DNA of 64,000 nt from Microcebus murinus (Eukaryota; Chordata; Mammalia; Primates; Cheirogaleidae): NCBI RefSeq assembly GCF_040939455.1, contig NC_134117.1:26095501-26159500 (forward strand). Reading direction: 5' to 3'. The notes beneath the pieces are model-generated. The model made no database searches. It saw only the letters and a list, made by a program, of their open reading frames with translations, and was not told the DNA's origin. The position numbers were made by a program, and so were the translations under genes. Positions 1-64,000 of this stretch are shown one piece after another; position 1 is the stretch's first letter; every line of letters begins with the position of its first letter.

Positions 1-91
1 CCTGATTTAGAACATGCATTTTTGTTGTTATTGTTTGCAAGATGGGACTGTATTGATGGTGTTGGATCAAAGTATCAGAGTTTAAGGTGCT

Positions 92-274
92 AGGCTGGGC
101 GCAGTAGCTCACACCTGTAATCCTAGCACTCTGGGAGGCCGAGGCAGGAGGATTGCTTGAGCTCAGGAGTTCGAAACCAGCCTGAGCAAGAGTGAGACCC
201 CATCTCTACTAAAAATAGAAAAAATTAGATGAGTGTCGTGTGTGCCTGTAGTCCCAGCTACTGGGAGGGAAGGG
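92..274 (+). mobile_element. Tailless 3'-truncated Alu with target duplication
   Basis: Starts at the Alu 5' end (aggctgggcgcagtagctc), stops early in the right arm (cccagctactgggaggg) and has no A tail. Flanked by gagtttaaggtgct at 78-91 and 274-287. Confidence 0.9.
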
Positions 275-615
275 AGTTTAAGGTGCTTATGACAAGTTGT
301 GTTCTCTATTGCAATCTTTTTTCCTATCTCATTTTAAATGTGCTCATATGGCTATTTTTATATTAATATATGTCTGTGAGATTTGTCAGCCTTTTCCCAT
401 TTCAAATACTTTTGCCACTGTTACTTTTATGAGCTTTATCATGAAATTTACATGCCCTTAGGTATGGATTTGGTAATTTTTTTTCCCTTACACTTTCTTT
501 ATCATGACTTATTTTCTCTTTTGAATATTCTCTCAGAGTATAGTGGTTGATGTATGTCACAATAGCAGCCCAGCAATTTGCAGTATACATTTTTAGATTT
601 CTTTTTTTTCTTTAG

Positions 616-27382
<26,767 letters not shown>

Positions 27383-28099
27383 CTTGCCACTTGTTCAGTG
27401 TCCCCAAATTGATGGAAGTTGTTGTTGCACATGTTGGAATTTGTTTTTTCCCCCTGAAACCATTCTTCAGACACCAGTGAGTGGAAGAACTGGCTGTGAT
27501 CAGAAACTGCATTTCTACTATGATCATAAAAATGATTTTACAAGCGCAGTATTTTTATTCTGAGTAATTTTAGCCTCTGAACAGATAGGATTTTATAAAA
27601 AGTCAATGAACTTGTATAAATAATTGTTTTAATACCACAGCTACTTTGGAACATCATTGTTGTTACTCATTTATCTTCAAAGAACAAAAAATACCTTCTA
27701 AAATTTTAACTTTGGGGTATAAGGCCTATTATAGTATTGTTGAGAAGAAATCTCAATTAACATACATTTTAAGTAAAAGTTGTCTACTTGTGTTTCTGTG
27801 GAAGAGACTGCTCACAAGTAAAGTTGTATTTCTTGAAGAATAAACCCTACCTCCTTGTGTTACACTCAGAAAGTTCTCTTCCTGGCATCATAAGGAGTTG
27901 GCTTAATCCCATATTTAATTTTACTGCACATTCATAAACCATGTTAAGTGTGCTATGTGTATATGTATTTAAGATGTACATTTAATAATATCAAAGAGAA
28001 GATGCCTGTTAATTTATAATGTATTTGAAAGTGTGTATGTTTCTTCATTTGTAAAAATGAGTCAATTGTTTAATCTTTCATGTCTTGTCATACAAATTT

Positions 28100-28430
28100 A
28101 TAAAGATGTACATGCCCTTATCTGTAATTGTAATTCCAAAATCCAAAAAGTTCTGAAAACAAGGTTTTCATAAGCTTACTGACAAAACTCATTTGCTTGT
28201 AAATCTAATCTGAACTGACATTGAAATCTATTTATCCCATTTAGTGTGAATATTCATTTATTTTGTTGCAGAAATATTGATGTTTGATGATTGGGGGGAG
28301 GGTCGCTAACCCAGACTCTGCTGAGGGTTAATGTAGTATGGTATATGCACTGAATTGCCTTTCTAAAATCTGAATATTTCATAAGTCTGAAACATCGGGC
28401 ACCCAGGACTGTGGATTGCTATCATTTGTA
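28100..28430. repeat. Possible old DNA-transposon (MITE) remnant in CHUK 3' UTR
   Basis: Starts catgcccttatctgtaattg and ends acccaggactgtggattgc; the internal gttgcagaaatattgatgttt and ctaacccagactctgctgagg look like a known dispersed non-autonomous element. Family not identified. Confidence 0.35.
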
Positions 28431-28497
28431 ATTTAGAAGGTATTACTTGTTTTACAAAATGTGAAATGCTTTTATATTCTAGTTTTTCATTTTATGT

Positions 28498-28503
28498 ATT
28501 AAA
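28498..28503 (+). terminator. CHUK: Candidate CHUK polyadenylation signal ATTAAA
   Basis: ATTAAA in tgtattaaatgattt, followed by T-rich sequence, about 1.1 kb after the stop codon. Confidence 0.4.
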
Positions 28504-28520
28504 TGATTTTTAAATTAACT

Positions 28521-29857
28521 TTTGAATCTCTATTCATTCTAAAAATCAGATAATAGAACAATTGAATATGGGTTGGGAAAATATGATGGTTCCATGAAGT
28601 GGAACTGGAGCACAGAATAACAAATAGGCTCTCCCTGTACTTTTCTCAGGAATTAAACAGGACTTACTGTAAAGTCAGTATTGGGCAACTTCTTTAATAT
28701 AGTGCTTTCCCCTGAGATGCCCTATCACCAGTATTCATGTGTAAAAAACATGCTCATACCTTGCCCTATAAATTGATGCCAGTCCCCCATCCCCATTTTT
28801 GCTAGTGGTGTGATTTTCCCAGTCACCTAAGTTTAAAACCTTGGGATTGTCTTCTATCTTTTGTAGTCATCAGGTACCACTTTCTAAAGATGGTAATTTC
28901 ATCCCTGTCAGCTGTTATAATAGGCAGTCTCTCTTGCTTCCCTAATTCTAGAAGATTGTGATAATAAACATTTTTATTTTGGGGGTACCTGTTGCTTGGA
29001 AGATATTAAGCTAGATGGCAAGATCAGAAAGTTAACAAAGGGCAGTACAATCAAAGTGCTTATCTGGGAGTCTGAACATTGCAGGCGTCCAAGCATTGAA
29101 ATTTTTGTTAAAGGATTTTTTGTTCAGTGATCATGCATTTTCTAAATATCATTCTAATAATTGGCAAAAGTTTTGCTATAGGGTGGAGGCCATTGATGGT
29201 GTGTGGCTGAGGTGAAGTCAGGGCAGCCTGATCTGCATAATTTGAGCAGCTGGTGTGAGTCAGAAGACTATCATAGTGAGATCCCCAAACTTACTTTTGA
29301 TGCCTAAGTGGACCACTCTATTTTTTCTTGGGTAACAACTTTTCAGAGTGGAATGGCAGTTGTGAATTATATACATTTCATTCTCCAATCTAAACAATAT
29401 TAAGAAAAACTAAACTAAAATGTATCCAGAAAACATAGGGGCTGGAGTTAAGTTCTTCCTTTTGCTTTAAGTTGAAATAGCTAAGCTCTGCATATATCAT
29501 TTATCTGGAACAAAGTCCCAGACATTACCAGGTAATAAAAACTTGAATGATACAGGTAAATGCATTTATTGAAGGGAGTGGGTAGAGTGGTCTGCGTAGG
29601 CTGGCTTTAATGGTTCTATTTACCTCTTCCCATTTCCACTACTAGGTAACCTTGGGCCTCCAGTTTCCTAACCACTGGCCTCCCTTGCCTTAGGCCTGGG
29701 TCCACTGTTAGCCGTTTTGCAGAAGGTTAGAGGATCTTCCCATCCTAGTCTACCTAGTTCAGTTGTGGTTTCAACACTAGCCTTTCAAGGTTTACCTTAC
29801 TGCCCAACCTACTCTAATATGCTGCCCTTATTTCCCTTGCAGTCATCCATCTCACTC
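28521..29857. other. CHUK-ERLIN1 intergenic sequence
   Basis: No gene, RNA gene or clear repeat recognised. Moderately AT-rich single-copy-like DNA. Confidence 0.6.
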
Positions 29858-29874
29858 CCACCTCTACTTTTTTT

Positions 29875-30202
29875 TTTTTTTTTTTTGAGACAGAGTCTCG
29901 CTTTGTTGCCCAGGCTAGAGTGAGTGCCGTGGCGTCAGCCTAGCTCACAGCAACCTCAAACTCCTGGGCTCTAGTGATCCTTCTGCCTCAGCCTCCCGGG
30001 TAGCTGGGACTACAGGCATGCACCACCATGCCCGGCTAATTTTTTATATATATATCAGTTGGCCAATTAATTTCTTTCTATTTATAGTAGAGACGGGGTC
30101 TCGCTCTTGCTCAGGCTGGTTTTGAACTCCTGACCTTGAGCAATCCGCCCGCCTCGGCCTCCCAAGAGCTAGGATTACAGGCGTGAGCCACAGCGCCCGG
30201 CC
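29875..30202 (-). mobile_element. Lemur-type Alu, antisense, young
   Basis: Flanked by ccacctctactttttt (29858 and 30203), a 16-bp duplication. Contains tatatatcagttggccaatt. Confidence 0.95.
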
Positions 30203-30462
30203 CCACCTCTACTTTTTTCCTTTGCCTTTTTTATTTTTGGTAATATATGCACATCGTGCAGAATTAAAGAACAGAAGACTACGTAGTGAAAAGGTCTATC
30301 TCTTTCAGTTCTCTAGCCATACAGTTCCCCTAATAGTAGAAAAAGTTATTCCAGTCTTTCAAAATACCCTAGCTTACATACCACTCCTTTCCATCACATA
30401 AGCCTTCAAGGAAACTTAAGTGTTTACAATTCCCTTTGGTCTCCTTGGAGGACCGCCCCCCC

Positions 30463-30464
<2 letters not shown>

Positions 30465-30503
<39 letters not shown>
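30465..30503. repeat. (CA)n microsatellite
   Basis: About 19 uninterrupted AC units, preceded by a C-run, roughly 0.5 kb upstream of the ERLIN1 CpG island. Confidence 0.97.
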
Positions 30504-30507
<4 letters not shown>

Positions 30508-30949
30508 CTTACATGCTGATGTGCTTTAGCTCATTCTGTTCCTATTGTCTGGATGGCCTTCATAAAGCCCTCACTAGATCAGCATTCTGGAACATAATAA
30601 GTGCCCCCAAAAACCAAAAACAAAACTTGATGAGTGAATGATGCAGTTATGATTAATAATATATTGAGTATCTTGCTCTTCTGAACATCCACAGCACTTT
30701 ACTTGCAGCAAGTCTGGTTGCTCCTGAAGTGCAGGATCTGTGCCTGAAGTACGTGCTTGCCACACAAGTGGCCTCGGTATAAACCACAAAAGGACAAATA
30801 AACGGAACCGCTACCACTGAGAGTGAGGGAGTGGGTACTTTGCACAAGAACAAACTGACCAGTCCCTTGTCCGAGAGGCCCTCTCCTTTCCTCTGCATCC
30901 CTGCTTACCACAGACTACAGACTTTCCTTCTTTTCCGGAGCAGCTAACC

Positions 30950-57368
<26,419 letters not shown>

Positions 57369-58235
57369 TGAAATGAATGAATGTCTCTAAGGATGTGTGT
57401 TAATGAGTTTGTTCTCTTATTTGTCAGTCTCATATTGGGTATTGATGGGTTTCAAGTAAGATTGTATCATATGTGGTGGAGAACTGTAGAAACTCCTAAA
57501 ACCTTTAAAAGTAGGTGTGAGACCGGTACTTAATGAAGTGCTTTGGCATTCCATCATGTGGTCAGCTGCCATTATTGTCTTCTTCAAGAACAGAGAGAAT
57601 GGACAGAGTTTATGGGAGCTTTAGTCTCTGTGGAGTAGGTTTCCATTTATACAGATTAAGGATAGGAAAACTTTTTGGCCAAAGCTCAGGATTATAGTAT
57701 GCATCCTTGGTAGTGACATGCACTTAGTTTTATCTGGATAGATATTGTCATCTGTGAAAATATGGCAGGATTGCTTACAGCTCATTTTGAATTACAGTGG
57801 CTTCCCTTCCACTCTGGAATACTGTATATTAGACTGCCATCAGTTGATGCTGAAAGTTTAAGACTTTTTTATTGAATAATTCAAAGATACAAGAAAGTAC
57901 AGAGAACAGTATAATGAAGGCGTAGGATTTTGCCATATTTTCTTCAGGTCATATTTTCTTTTAAGGAAAAAAAATTTCTGTTTGAAGCCTCCTTTGTACC
58001 CTTTGCTGTCATATTTCTTGATCTTATCAGAGTATAGCTTCTATTCTGAAGTTGAAGTATATCCTTTCTGTCCTTATTTTTATACCTTTACTGTGAATAT
58101 GTAACAGTTTATAGTATTCTTTTACTTATTTGAAACTACAAAAATCCTATCAAACTCTACCTTTTATTTTAAAACTTGCCCTTTTTTACTAACATTGTTT
58201 GAGTTTTTTTCATATTGATGTATGTAGATCTAGGT

Positions 58236-58543
58236 GTTTTTGGTTTTGTTTTGTTTAGATGGGGTGTTGCTTTATCATCCAGGCTGGAGTGCAGTGGCAG
58301 GATTGATTTTAGCTCACTGTAACCTTGAACTTCTGAGTCCAAGTGATCCTCCCGCCTCAGCCTAGAAACTAGCTGGGATTACAAGGGCACGCCACCACAT
58401 CTGGCTAATTTAAAAATTTTTTTTGTAGGGATGGGGTCTCGCTATGTTGCCCAGACTGATCTTGTGCTCCTTGCCTCAAGCAATCCTCCCCCCTTGGCCT
58501 CCCAGAGTGCTGGGATTACAGGTGTGAGCTACCACTCCTGGCC
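58236..58543 (-). mobile_element. Old Alu (AluJ-age), antisense
   Basis: tttagatggggtgttgctttatc to gtgagctaccactcctggcc, inserted in the L1. Confidence 0.9.
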
Positions 58544-58917
58544 AATCTAGTTTATTTTTAACTGCTGTGTATTTTATTCTGTGAGTGGACCTCATTTTAT
58601 TCAGATGAACAAATGAAGAGTTATAGGTAGTTTCTAGTTTTTCCTTATTACAAACACTCCTGCAGTAATGTTCTTATCCATGTCTCCTTGTGCACATGTG
58701 CAAGAGTTTTCCTAGAGTAGCATTACTCAATGTATCAGTGCCCTGTCACCAACTTTTTGTTTCTTTGCCCCTATGAGATGAGCACAGAAATTGAGAATGG
58801 ATGTTTTTAAGTTCTTATAGGATTTTAACACAGTAATATTTTTAATTTTTTTTCTAGTGCTGTAATTCATTTTTATTACATTTTACTATTTATTAGTTCC
58901 TAATAGATTGAAATATA

Positions 58918-58946
58918 AAAAAAAAGAAGAAGAAGAAAGAAAGAAA
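58918..58946. repeat. (AAG)n/A-rich tract
   Basis: aaaaaaagaagaagaagaaagaaag; possibly the tail of a small insertion in the L1. Confidence 0.8.
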
Positions 58947-60820
58947 CGGTGTTTTCCCACAGATAGCTTGAGAAGCATTGCTCTAGAATACATGTCTCAC
59001 AGTAGAATTGCTGGGTCATATGTGTGCATGTCTTCAAATTTAACATGTTGCCAAATTACTCTTTAAAATGATTCTTCCATTTGACTCTCTTCAACAATAT
59101 TTGAGTTCTAGTTTCTATGCTGCCATAATTGAGTACCCATTTCTGCACATCCTCCTCAGCCCTTGGAGTTATCAGACTTAAAAACGTATGTCAGTTCAAT
59201 GGTAGACATGGTATCACATAATTTCTATTTAAATTTTGCTGATTATTAGTAAAGTTGAATATTGCTTATTTGTTCAGATTTCCTTTTTTTGGTATATGAA
59301 TTGCCTGTTAATGTTCTTAGCCCATTATTTGATTGCTTTTTTTAATTGATTTGTAAGAGTTCTTTATATCTCTCCTGGATAATGATCCTTTTCAAACATC
59401 TTATTTTAATTTGTGGCTTTTCTTTGAACTTTATAATTTCTTTGACATATGTATATATTTAATTTTCATGTAGTGAAATTCATTAATCATTTCCTTTATG
59501 GTTTGTGCCTTTTCTATCTTGTTTAAGAATTTTTCCCCCTACCTCAAAGTAATAATTTTATTCTAAAAGTTTTGATTTTCATATTTAGGTCTTTAATCCA
59601 TCTGGAATTTTAGTGTTTAGTGTGACATAGAGATTCAGTTTTATTTTTTCCAAATGCCAAGCAAGTTGTCTTAGACAAACTACTTATTGTAATAGTTCAT
59701 TATTTCCTCTACTTATTTCTAATGCCAAATCTATCATGTAACAAGATACTATATATCATTTGTTCTAATGCTAAGATCTCTATTTTGTTCCAAATTTTTG
59801 GTCTGTCCTTCCCCAATAGTGCATTGTTTTAATTATTGTAGCTTTTATGTTAAGTCTTGCTATGTGGTAGAGTGAGTTTCTCCTTAACTATTCCTCTTAA
59901 CTGTTAACTGTTCCTATTCCTAAAATTGTTCTGGAATATTCTGTGCCCTTTATTCTTCCATATAAGTTTTAGAACCAGTATTTTTTATAAAATACTGTGT
60001 GGGGATTTGATTGGTATTGCATTGAATGTATATATCGATTTGGAGAGAATTGTAATATTTTATGATACTGAGTCTTATAAATCTGTATTTTTACATTTAT
60101 GAGAAATGTCTTTCAAAAGGTGTCATAATTTTCTTCTTAAAGTTCTTGGACATTTGTTAGAGATTTATTCCTATATATCCTTTAAGTTTTTCAATATTAT
60201 AAATAGACTCCTTTTTAAAGGCATATTTTCTAGTTGGTTTTGTAGAGGTATGCTGTTTTTTATTTAGCAACCTTGCTGAAAATGCTTTTATTTCTAATAG
60301 TCTCTTGGATTTCCCACTGGAGCAATCATATTATCTTCAGATAAGGACAATTCTATTTTTTTCCTTTATAGTCCCACATCTTTTATTTCTTCTTCTTATC
60401 TTACTACTTTAGGCTATGACTTATAGTATGGTATAGAAAAGAAAGATGATGATAAGCATTCTTGTCCCTAACTTTAAATAGTACCAATTATGTTTGCTGT
60501 ACTTAACACTTATTGGTTAATGAAGCTTCATTCTATACTTTGTTTGCCAAGAGCTTTCATCGTGAATGGCTTTTAACACTTTTAGAATTTTTTTCTACAT
60601 ATCTTGAGATAAACATGATTTTTCTTTTTAAAGCTATTAATAATAATAAATTATATTAATGCATTTTCTACTACTGAATTATCTTTGCATTCCTGGGGTA
60701 AATATCAACTTGGTCATGATGTAGGAGATTCACCCCAGTACATGTCTCAATATAGTTTGCTGGTAATTTCTTTAGAAATTTTCAGTTTATAATTTTCTTT
60801 TCTTATATTCTTACTGTCAG

Positions 60821-60960
60821 TTTTTTTTTCTTTTCTTTTCTTTTCTTTTCTTTCCTTTTCTTTTCTTTCTCTTTCCTTTCTTTCCTTTCTTTTCTTTCTT
60901 TTCTTTCTTTCTTTCTTTCTTTTCTTTCTTTTCTTTCTTTTCTTTCTTTTCTTTCTTTCC
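60821..60960. repeat. (TTTC)n/(TTTTC)n pyrimidine microsatellite
   Basis: About 140 bp of almost pure T/C in mixed 4- and 5-bp units. The antisense Lys/Arg-rich open frame over it is an artefact. Confidence 0.97.
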
Positions 60961-61419
60961 CTCAAAATGAGTTGAAGAGCATTTCCATTTCCTGTATTCT
61001 GGAGCATTTTGTATAAGATATGTATTATCTCATCATTGTAGATCTGGTGGAACTCACTTGTAAAAACCATCTTGGTGTAGTGGGGTTTGTGCTTTTTTCA
61101 TTTGCATGTTTTTATGGTAAGATTTAACCTGATTTAATTTCTATATTGAGTATAGGTCTAGCCAGGTATTTGTTTCTTTTTAAGTCAGTTTTGGTAATTA
61201 TATTTTTATAGCAAATTGTCCATTTTATCTAATATTTCAAATTTGGGGACATAAGCTTTTTTATAGAATTCTCTTATGATTTTTGAAACCTCTACCCAAA
61301 TATGTATACCCCCTTCTCATTTCTAAAATTGTTTGTGCCTTCTCTTTTGCTAGATCAGGTTTTGCCAGAGATCTGTCTTATTTATACTTTATTACTTCCT
61401 TCTTTCTACTTTTGTTATT

Positions 61420-61578
61420 GTTTTTTGGAGACAGGATCTCACTCTGTTGCCAGGGATAGGGTGCAGTGACATGATCATAGTTCACTGCAGCCCTGAACTC
61501 CTGAGCTCAAGTGATTCTCTTGCCTCAGCCTCCTGAGTAGCTGGGACTACAGGTGTGCACCACCACACCCAGCTACTC
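61420..61578 (-). mobile_element. Partial Alu, antisense
   Basis: ttttttggagacaggatctcac to accaccacacccagcta; about one arm only, in the L1. Confidence 0.85.
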
Positions 61579-63370
61579 TTTTTAAGTTTACTCACTGACT
61601 GTTTTCTAACTTCTTGATTTAGATATTTAATTCACTAACTTTCAATCTTTTCTAAAGGAAACATAGAAGATTATAAACTTTCTTCTAAGTACTGCTTTAG
61701 CTATGTCTCACAACTTTTGAAATATTTATTGTTGTTCAGTTTTAATTCTTTTAAACATATTTTCATTGTAATTTATTTCACTAATGCATTTTAAAAGCAT
61801 ATTTTAAAATTTCTGGTTCAGTGGGTTTTGAGGGGCTACCTTTTGATTGTTGATTTTCAGTGTTACTGCATTGTAGTCAGAAAATAAGATCTGTTATATG
61901 AATTCTTAAACGATTGTTGAAATTTGCTTTGTGGCCCACCTATGTGTGGTCATTTTTTTTAATGTCTTATGTGTGCTTGAAAAGATTGAGTATATAGTCT
62001 CTATTTGTTGGATACAGGTTTCTTTATATATCCATTTGATCATCAGCCTTATGAATTGTTATTCACATCTTTTGTATTCTTCTAATTTTTGCCTATTTGA
62101 GCTACCAGTTACTGAGAAAGATGTGTTAAAATCTCCCACTATGACCATGGATTTGTTGACTTGTAATTTTTTTTTTTTATATTTTGGGGCTGTATTGTTA
62201 AGAACATTCAGGTTCAGGATTGTTACATCTCCCTAGAGAATTGCTCCTGTTCGGTAATACTTTGTTATCCTTACACATGTTTTTTGCCTTAAGATCTATT
62301 TTGCCTGATGATAATACAGCTATGCCAGATTTCTCTTGGTTAGTTATTTCTTGGTGTATCTTTTCCCATCCTTTTACTTTCAACTTTTCTATGTCATTAT
62401 GTTTTAGGTGTGTCTCTTGTAAACAGCATATAGCTGGATTTTGTTATCTTATCCAATGTGAGAATCTGTCTTTTAACTGGTGAGTTAGTCTTTTTATACT
62501 TATTGTGGTTACTGCTATATTTGAATTTGTTTGTATCATTTAATTATGTGCTATATACCATGTATTTTTTCTCTGCTTCTTTTTCCCCTCTTTTCTGGTT
62601 GGTATTGAATTGATTGTATGTTCTTTATTTTCTTCCTTTTACTCGATTGGAAGTTTTATATTCTGTTTCTGAAATGGATAACTATTCATTACCTATAAAA
62701 TATTAACAAGTATGCCTAACTTGACAAAGTCTAAAGTTAATCATTCTCTTTGTCCTCTTCTTGAACAATACCTTAGAATGCTTTAACTTTAATCACTGTC
62801 TTCCAATCTTACATATTATTATTGCCTAGTATTGTAGTTTCATGTTGTCTTTATTCTCCCATTGATTATTATCATCATCATTATTAATTCTTACAGTAAA
62901 CGTTATTTTGATTTACATGTGTTGGGTAATATTTTTCCTCTCCATTGTTTCTGGCAATTTGTTTATTTTTTCTAATTCTTGTTATGTTGATATATTGCAT
63001 TGTGGTGAAGTCAGGGCCTTCAGTGCACACATCACTTTAGCAGCACACATTGTACCCACCAAAGAACCTCCCATCATCAACCCCCCTGTATTCTTTTTTT
63101 CCTGCTACATTTTTTTCTGTGAAGGCTAAGAAATGAAAAACTTCTTCAGTTGTCCTTGGTCTGAAAATGCTTTTATTATCATTCTTGAATGGTAATTTAG
63201 CCTACAATTCTAAACCAAACTAACTTTTCCTTGTCATTTAGCAACATCATTTCAATTTTGTTTGGCCTCTTTTACCCATTTACAAGAATGCTGTCAGTCT
63301 AATTGTTCCTTTGAAGTAATCAGTCTTCTCTTTTAGCTTTTAAGATTTTTGTTTCCATATTTGGGTGTTC

Positions 63371-64000
63371 TCCTGGTGTGTCCAGGTAGAGAAAAGCTTA
63401 ATTCTCACTGGGCTAGTGGGTAGAGGATTTTAGTCTCTCTTTCAGTAGAGTGGCAGCCCTCTAGAAGTCTAGATTTATATGCAGGAGTCTTAGTTCTAAC
63501 ATCACAAGTCCTTATCTCCTGGCCCTGCATGGGCAAAAACCCAAGTCCCTCTTCCTTCTTTGTCTCATAACCACCCTCAGGGCTGCCACCATATAGACTT
63601 TTGGTTCTCCCTTTCCTTAATCACTTGAGGATCTTCCATTCATTCTTATGAACTCAGGCATGCATTAAAAAACAAATTTGTTATATTTTATCTAGCATGT
63701 TAAGGTGGTGGTGGCTGAAGGGGGAAGGGTTTTCTCACTAGTCTATGCCACCATTTTTCTAGAACTAGAAGTCTGGTTATACTCTTTATTGGTTTATTCC
63801 CTCATGACAGAGAGCTTTGTTGAATGGGATTACCACAACAGTCCCCCTGTGTTGAGATGACATTTTCTGGGTTCTAAGTGCAGGCTCCAGATCCCTTACC
63901 TTTTATTTTTTTATCTCAACTTTTTGCTTATACTTAAATTTCTAGCTTAGTTGAACATAGTAGTTTGATTTTAGGATGGTATAATATAGATTGATTTTAC
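63371..64000 (+). other. ERLIN1 intron 8, end of window
   Basis: No exon, RNA gene or clear repeat recognised. The next ERLIN1 exon (expected to begin with codons for AEKIAQVAK) is not reached. Confidence 0.6.

Larger units (their letters stand above)
27383..28520 (+). other. CHUK: CHUK 3' UTR (extent inferred)
   Basis: Runs from the stop codon to near an ATTAAA at 28498. AU-rich with several ATTTA-like stretches. The true 3' end cannot be read from genomic sequence alone; AATAAA at 28962 is an alternative. Confidence 0.55.
57870..63370 (-). mobile_element. Long old L1 (L1M-age), antisense, interrupted
   Basis: Near-continuous L1 sequence from the 3' UTR (acagagaacagtataatgaag) through ORF2 C-terminal, RT and N-terminal regions (aatatcaacttggtcatgatg; ttgctagatcaggttttgcc; gttactgcattgtagtcaga; gtctcttgtaaacagcatata). 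Interrupted by Alus at 58236-58543 and 61420-61578 and by a TTTC repeat. Heavily mutated; no usable frame. Confidence 0.75.

Noticed and set aside
60747..61070. Minus-strand Lys/Arg/Glu-rich open frame of 107 codons
   Set aside because: It is the translation of the TTTC microsatellite (KKRKKRK pattern) within an old L1.

Overview
This window is vertebrate nuclear DNA, almost certainly from a strepsirrhine primate and most likely a lemur. Four things point there: spliced exons that match primate genes nearly residue for residue; many dimeric Alu elements whose mid-region reads like ttggccaactaatatatata, as in lemur Alus; L1 3' ends of the strepsirrhine type (antisense start gcatattatgggggtacaa); and a short piggyBac-like element with TTAA ends, a class known to have been active in mouse lemur. 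There is no bacterial, plasmid or viral gene system here. Apart from transposon remnants, the coding content is two human-orthologous genes in the order and relative orientation seen at human 10q24.

Positions 1 to about 28,500 hold the 3' part of CHUK (IKK-alpha, the NF-kB pathway kinase) on the + strand. Eighteen coding exons are visible, all with GT/AG junctions and consistent phase. They encode 640 codons, matching residues 106-745 of the 745-residue human protein: most of the kinase domain (HRD, DLG, activation-loop Ser176/Ser180), the ubiquitin-like domain, the helical scaffold/dimerization domain and the NEMO-binding motif. The first three exons lie upstream of the window. One substitution stands out: the conserved Trp230 codon, split by an intron, reads as Cys.

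Positions 28,500-30,950 are intergenic. A CpG island at about 30,950-31,500 carries the TATA-less promoter of ERLIN1 (+ strand). ERLIN1 is represented by a probable 5' UTR exon and eight coding exons up to 57,351, giving residues 1-218 of about 348: membrane anchor, complete SPFH domain and the start of the helical region. The window ends inside the following intron, which is at least 6.6 kb.

The two products act separately: CHUK is a cytosolic and nuclear kinase in NF-kB signalling, while ERLIN1 is an ER-membrane scaffold for degradation of activated IP3 receptors and for sterol control. They are neighbours by synteny, not an operon.

The rest is introns and intergenic DNA rich in Alus (about 30), old and lineage-specific L1 pieces, MIR, MLT1 LTRs, hAT-Charlie and Tigger remnants and simple repeats. 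The most notable non-coding items are the piggyBac-like element (11,365-11,648), two tailless Alu 5' fragments with target-site duplications, two near tail-only micro-insertions, abutting Alu arrays and one closely spaced inverted Alu pair. Repeat names come from recognising sequence, not from a database search, so subfamily names are approximate. Residue numbers and human comparisons rely on recalled human proteins.
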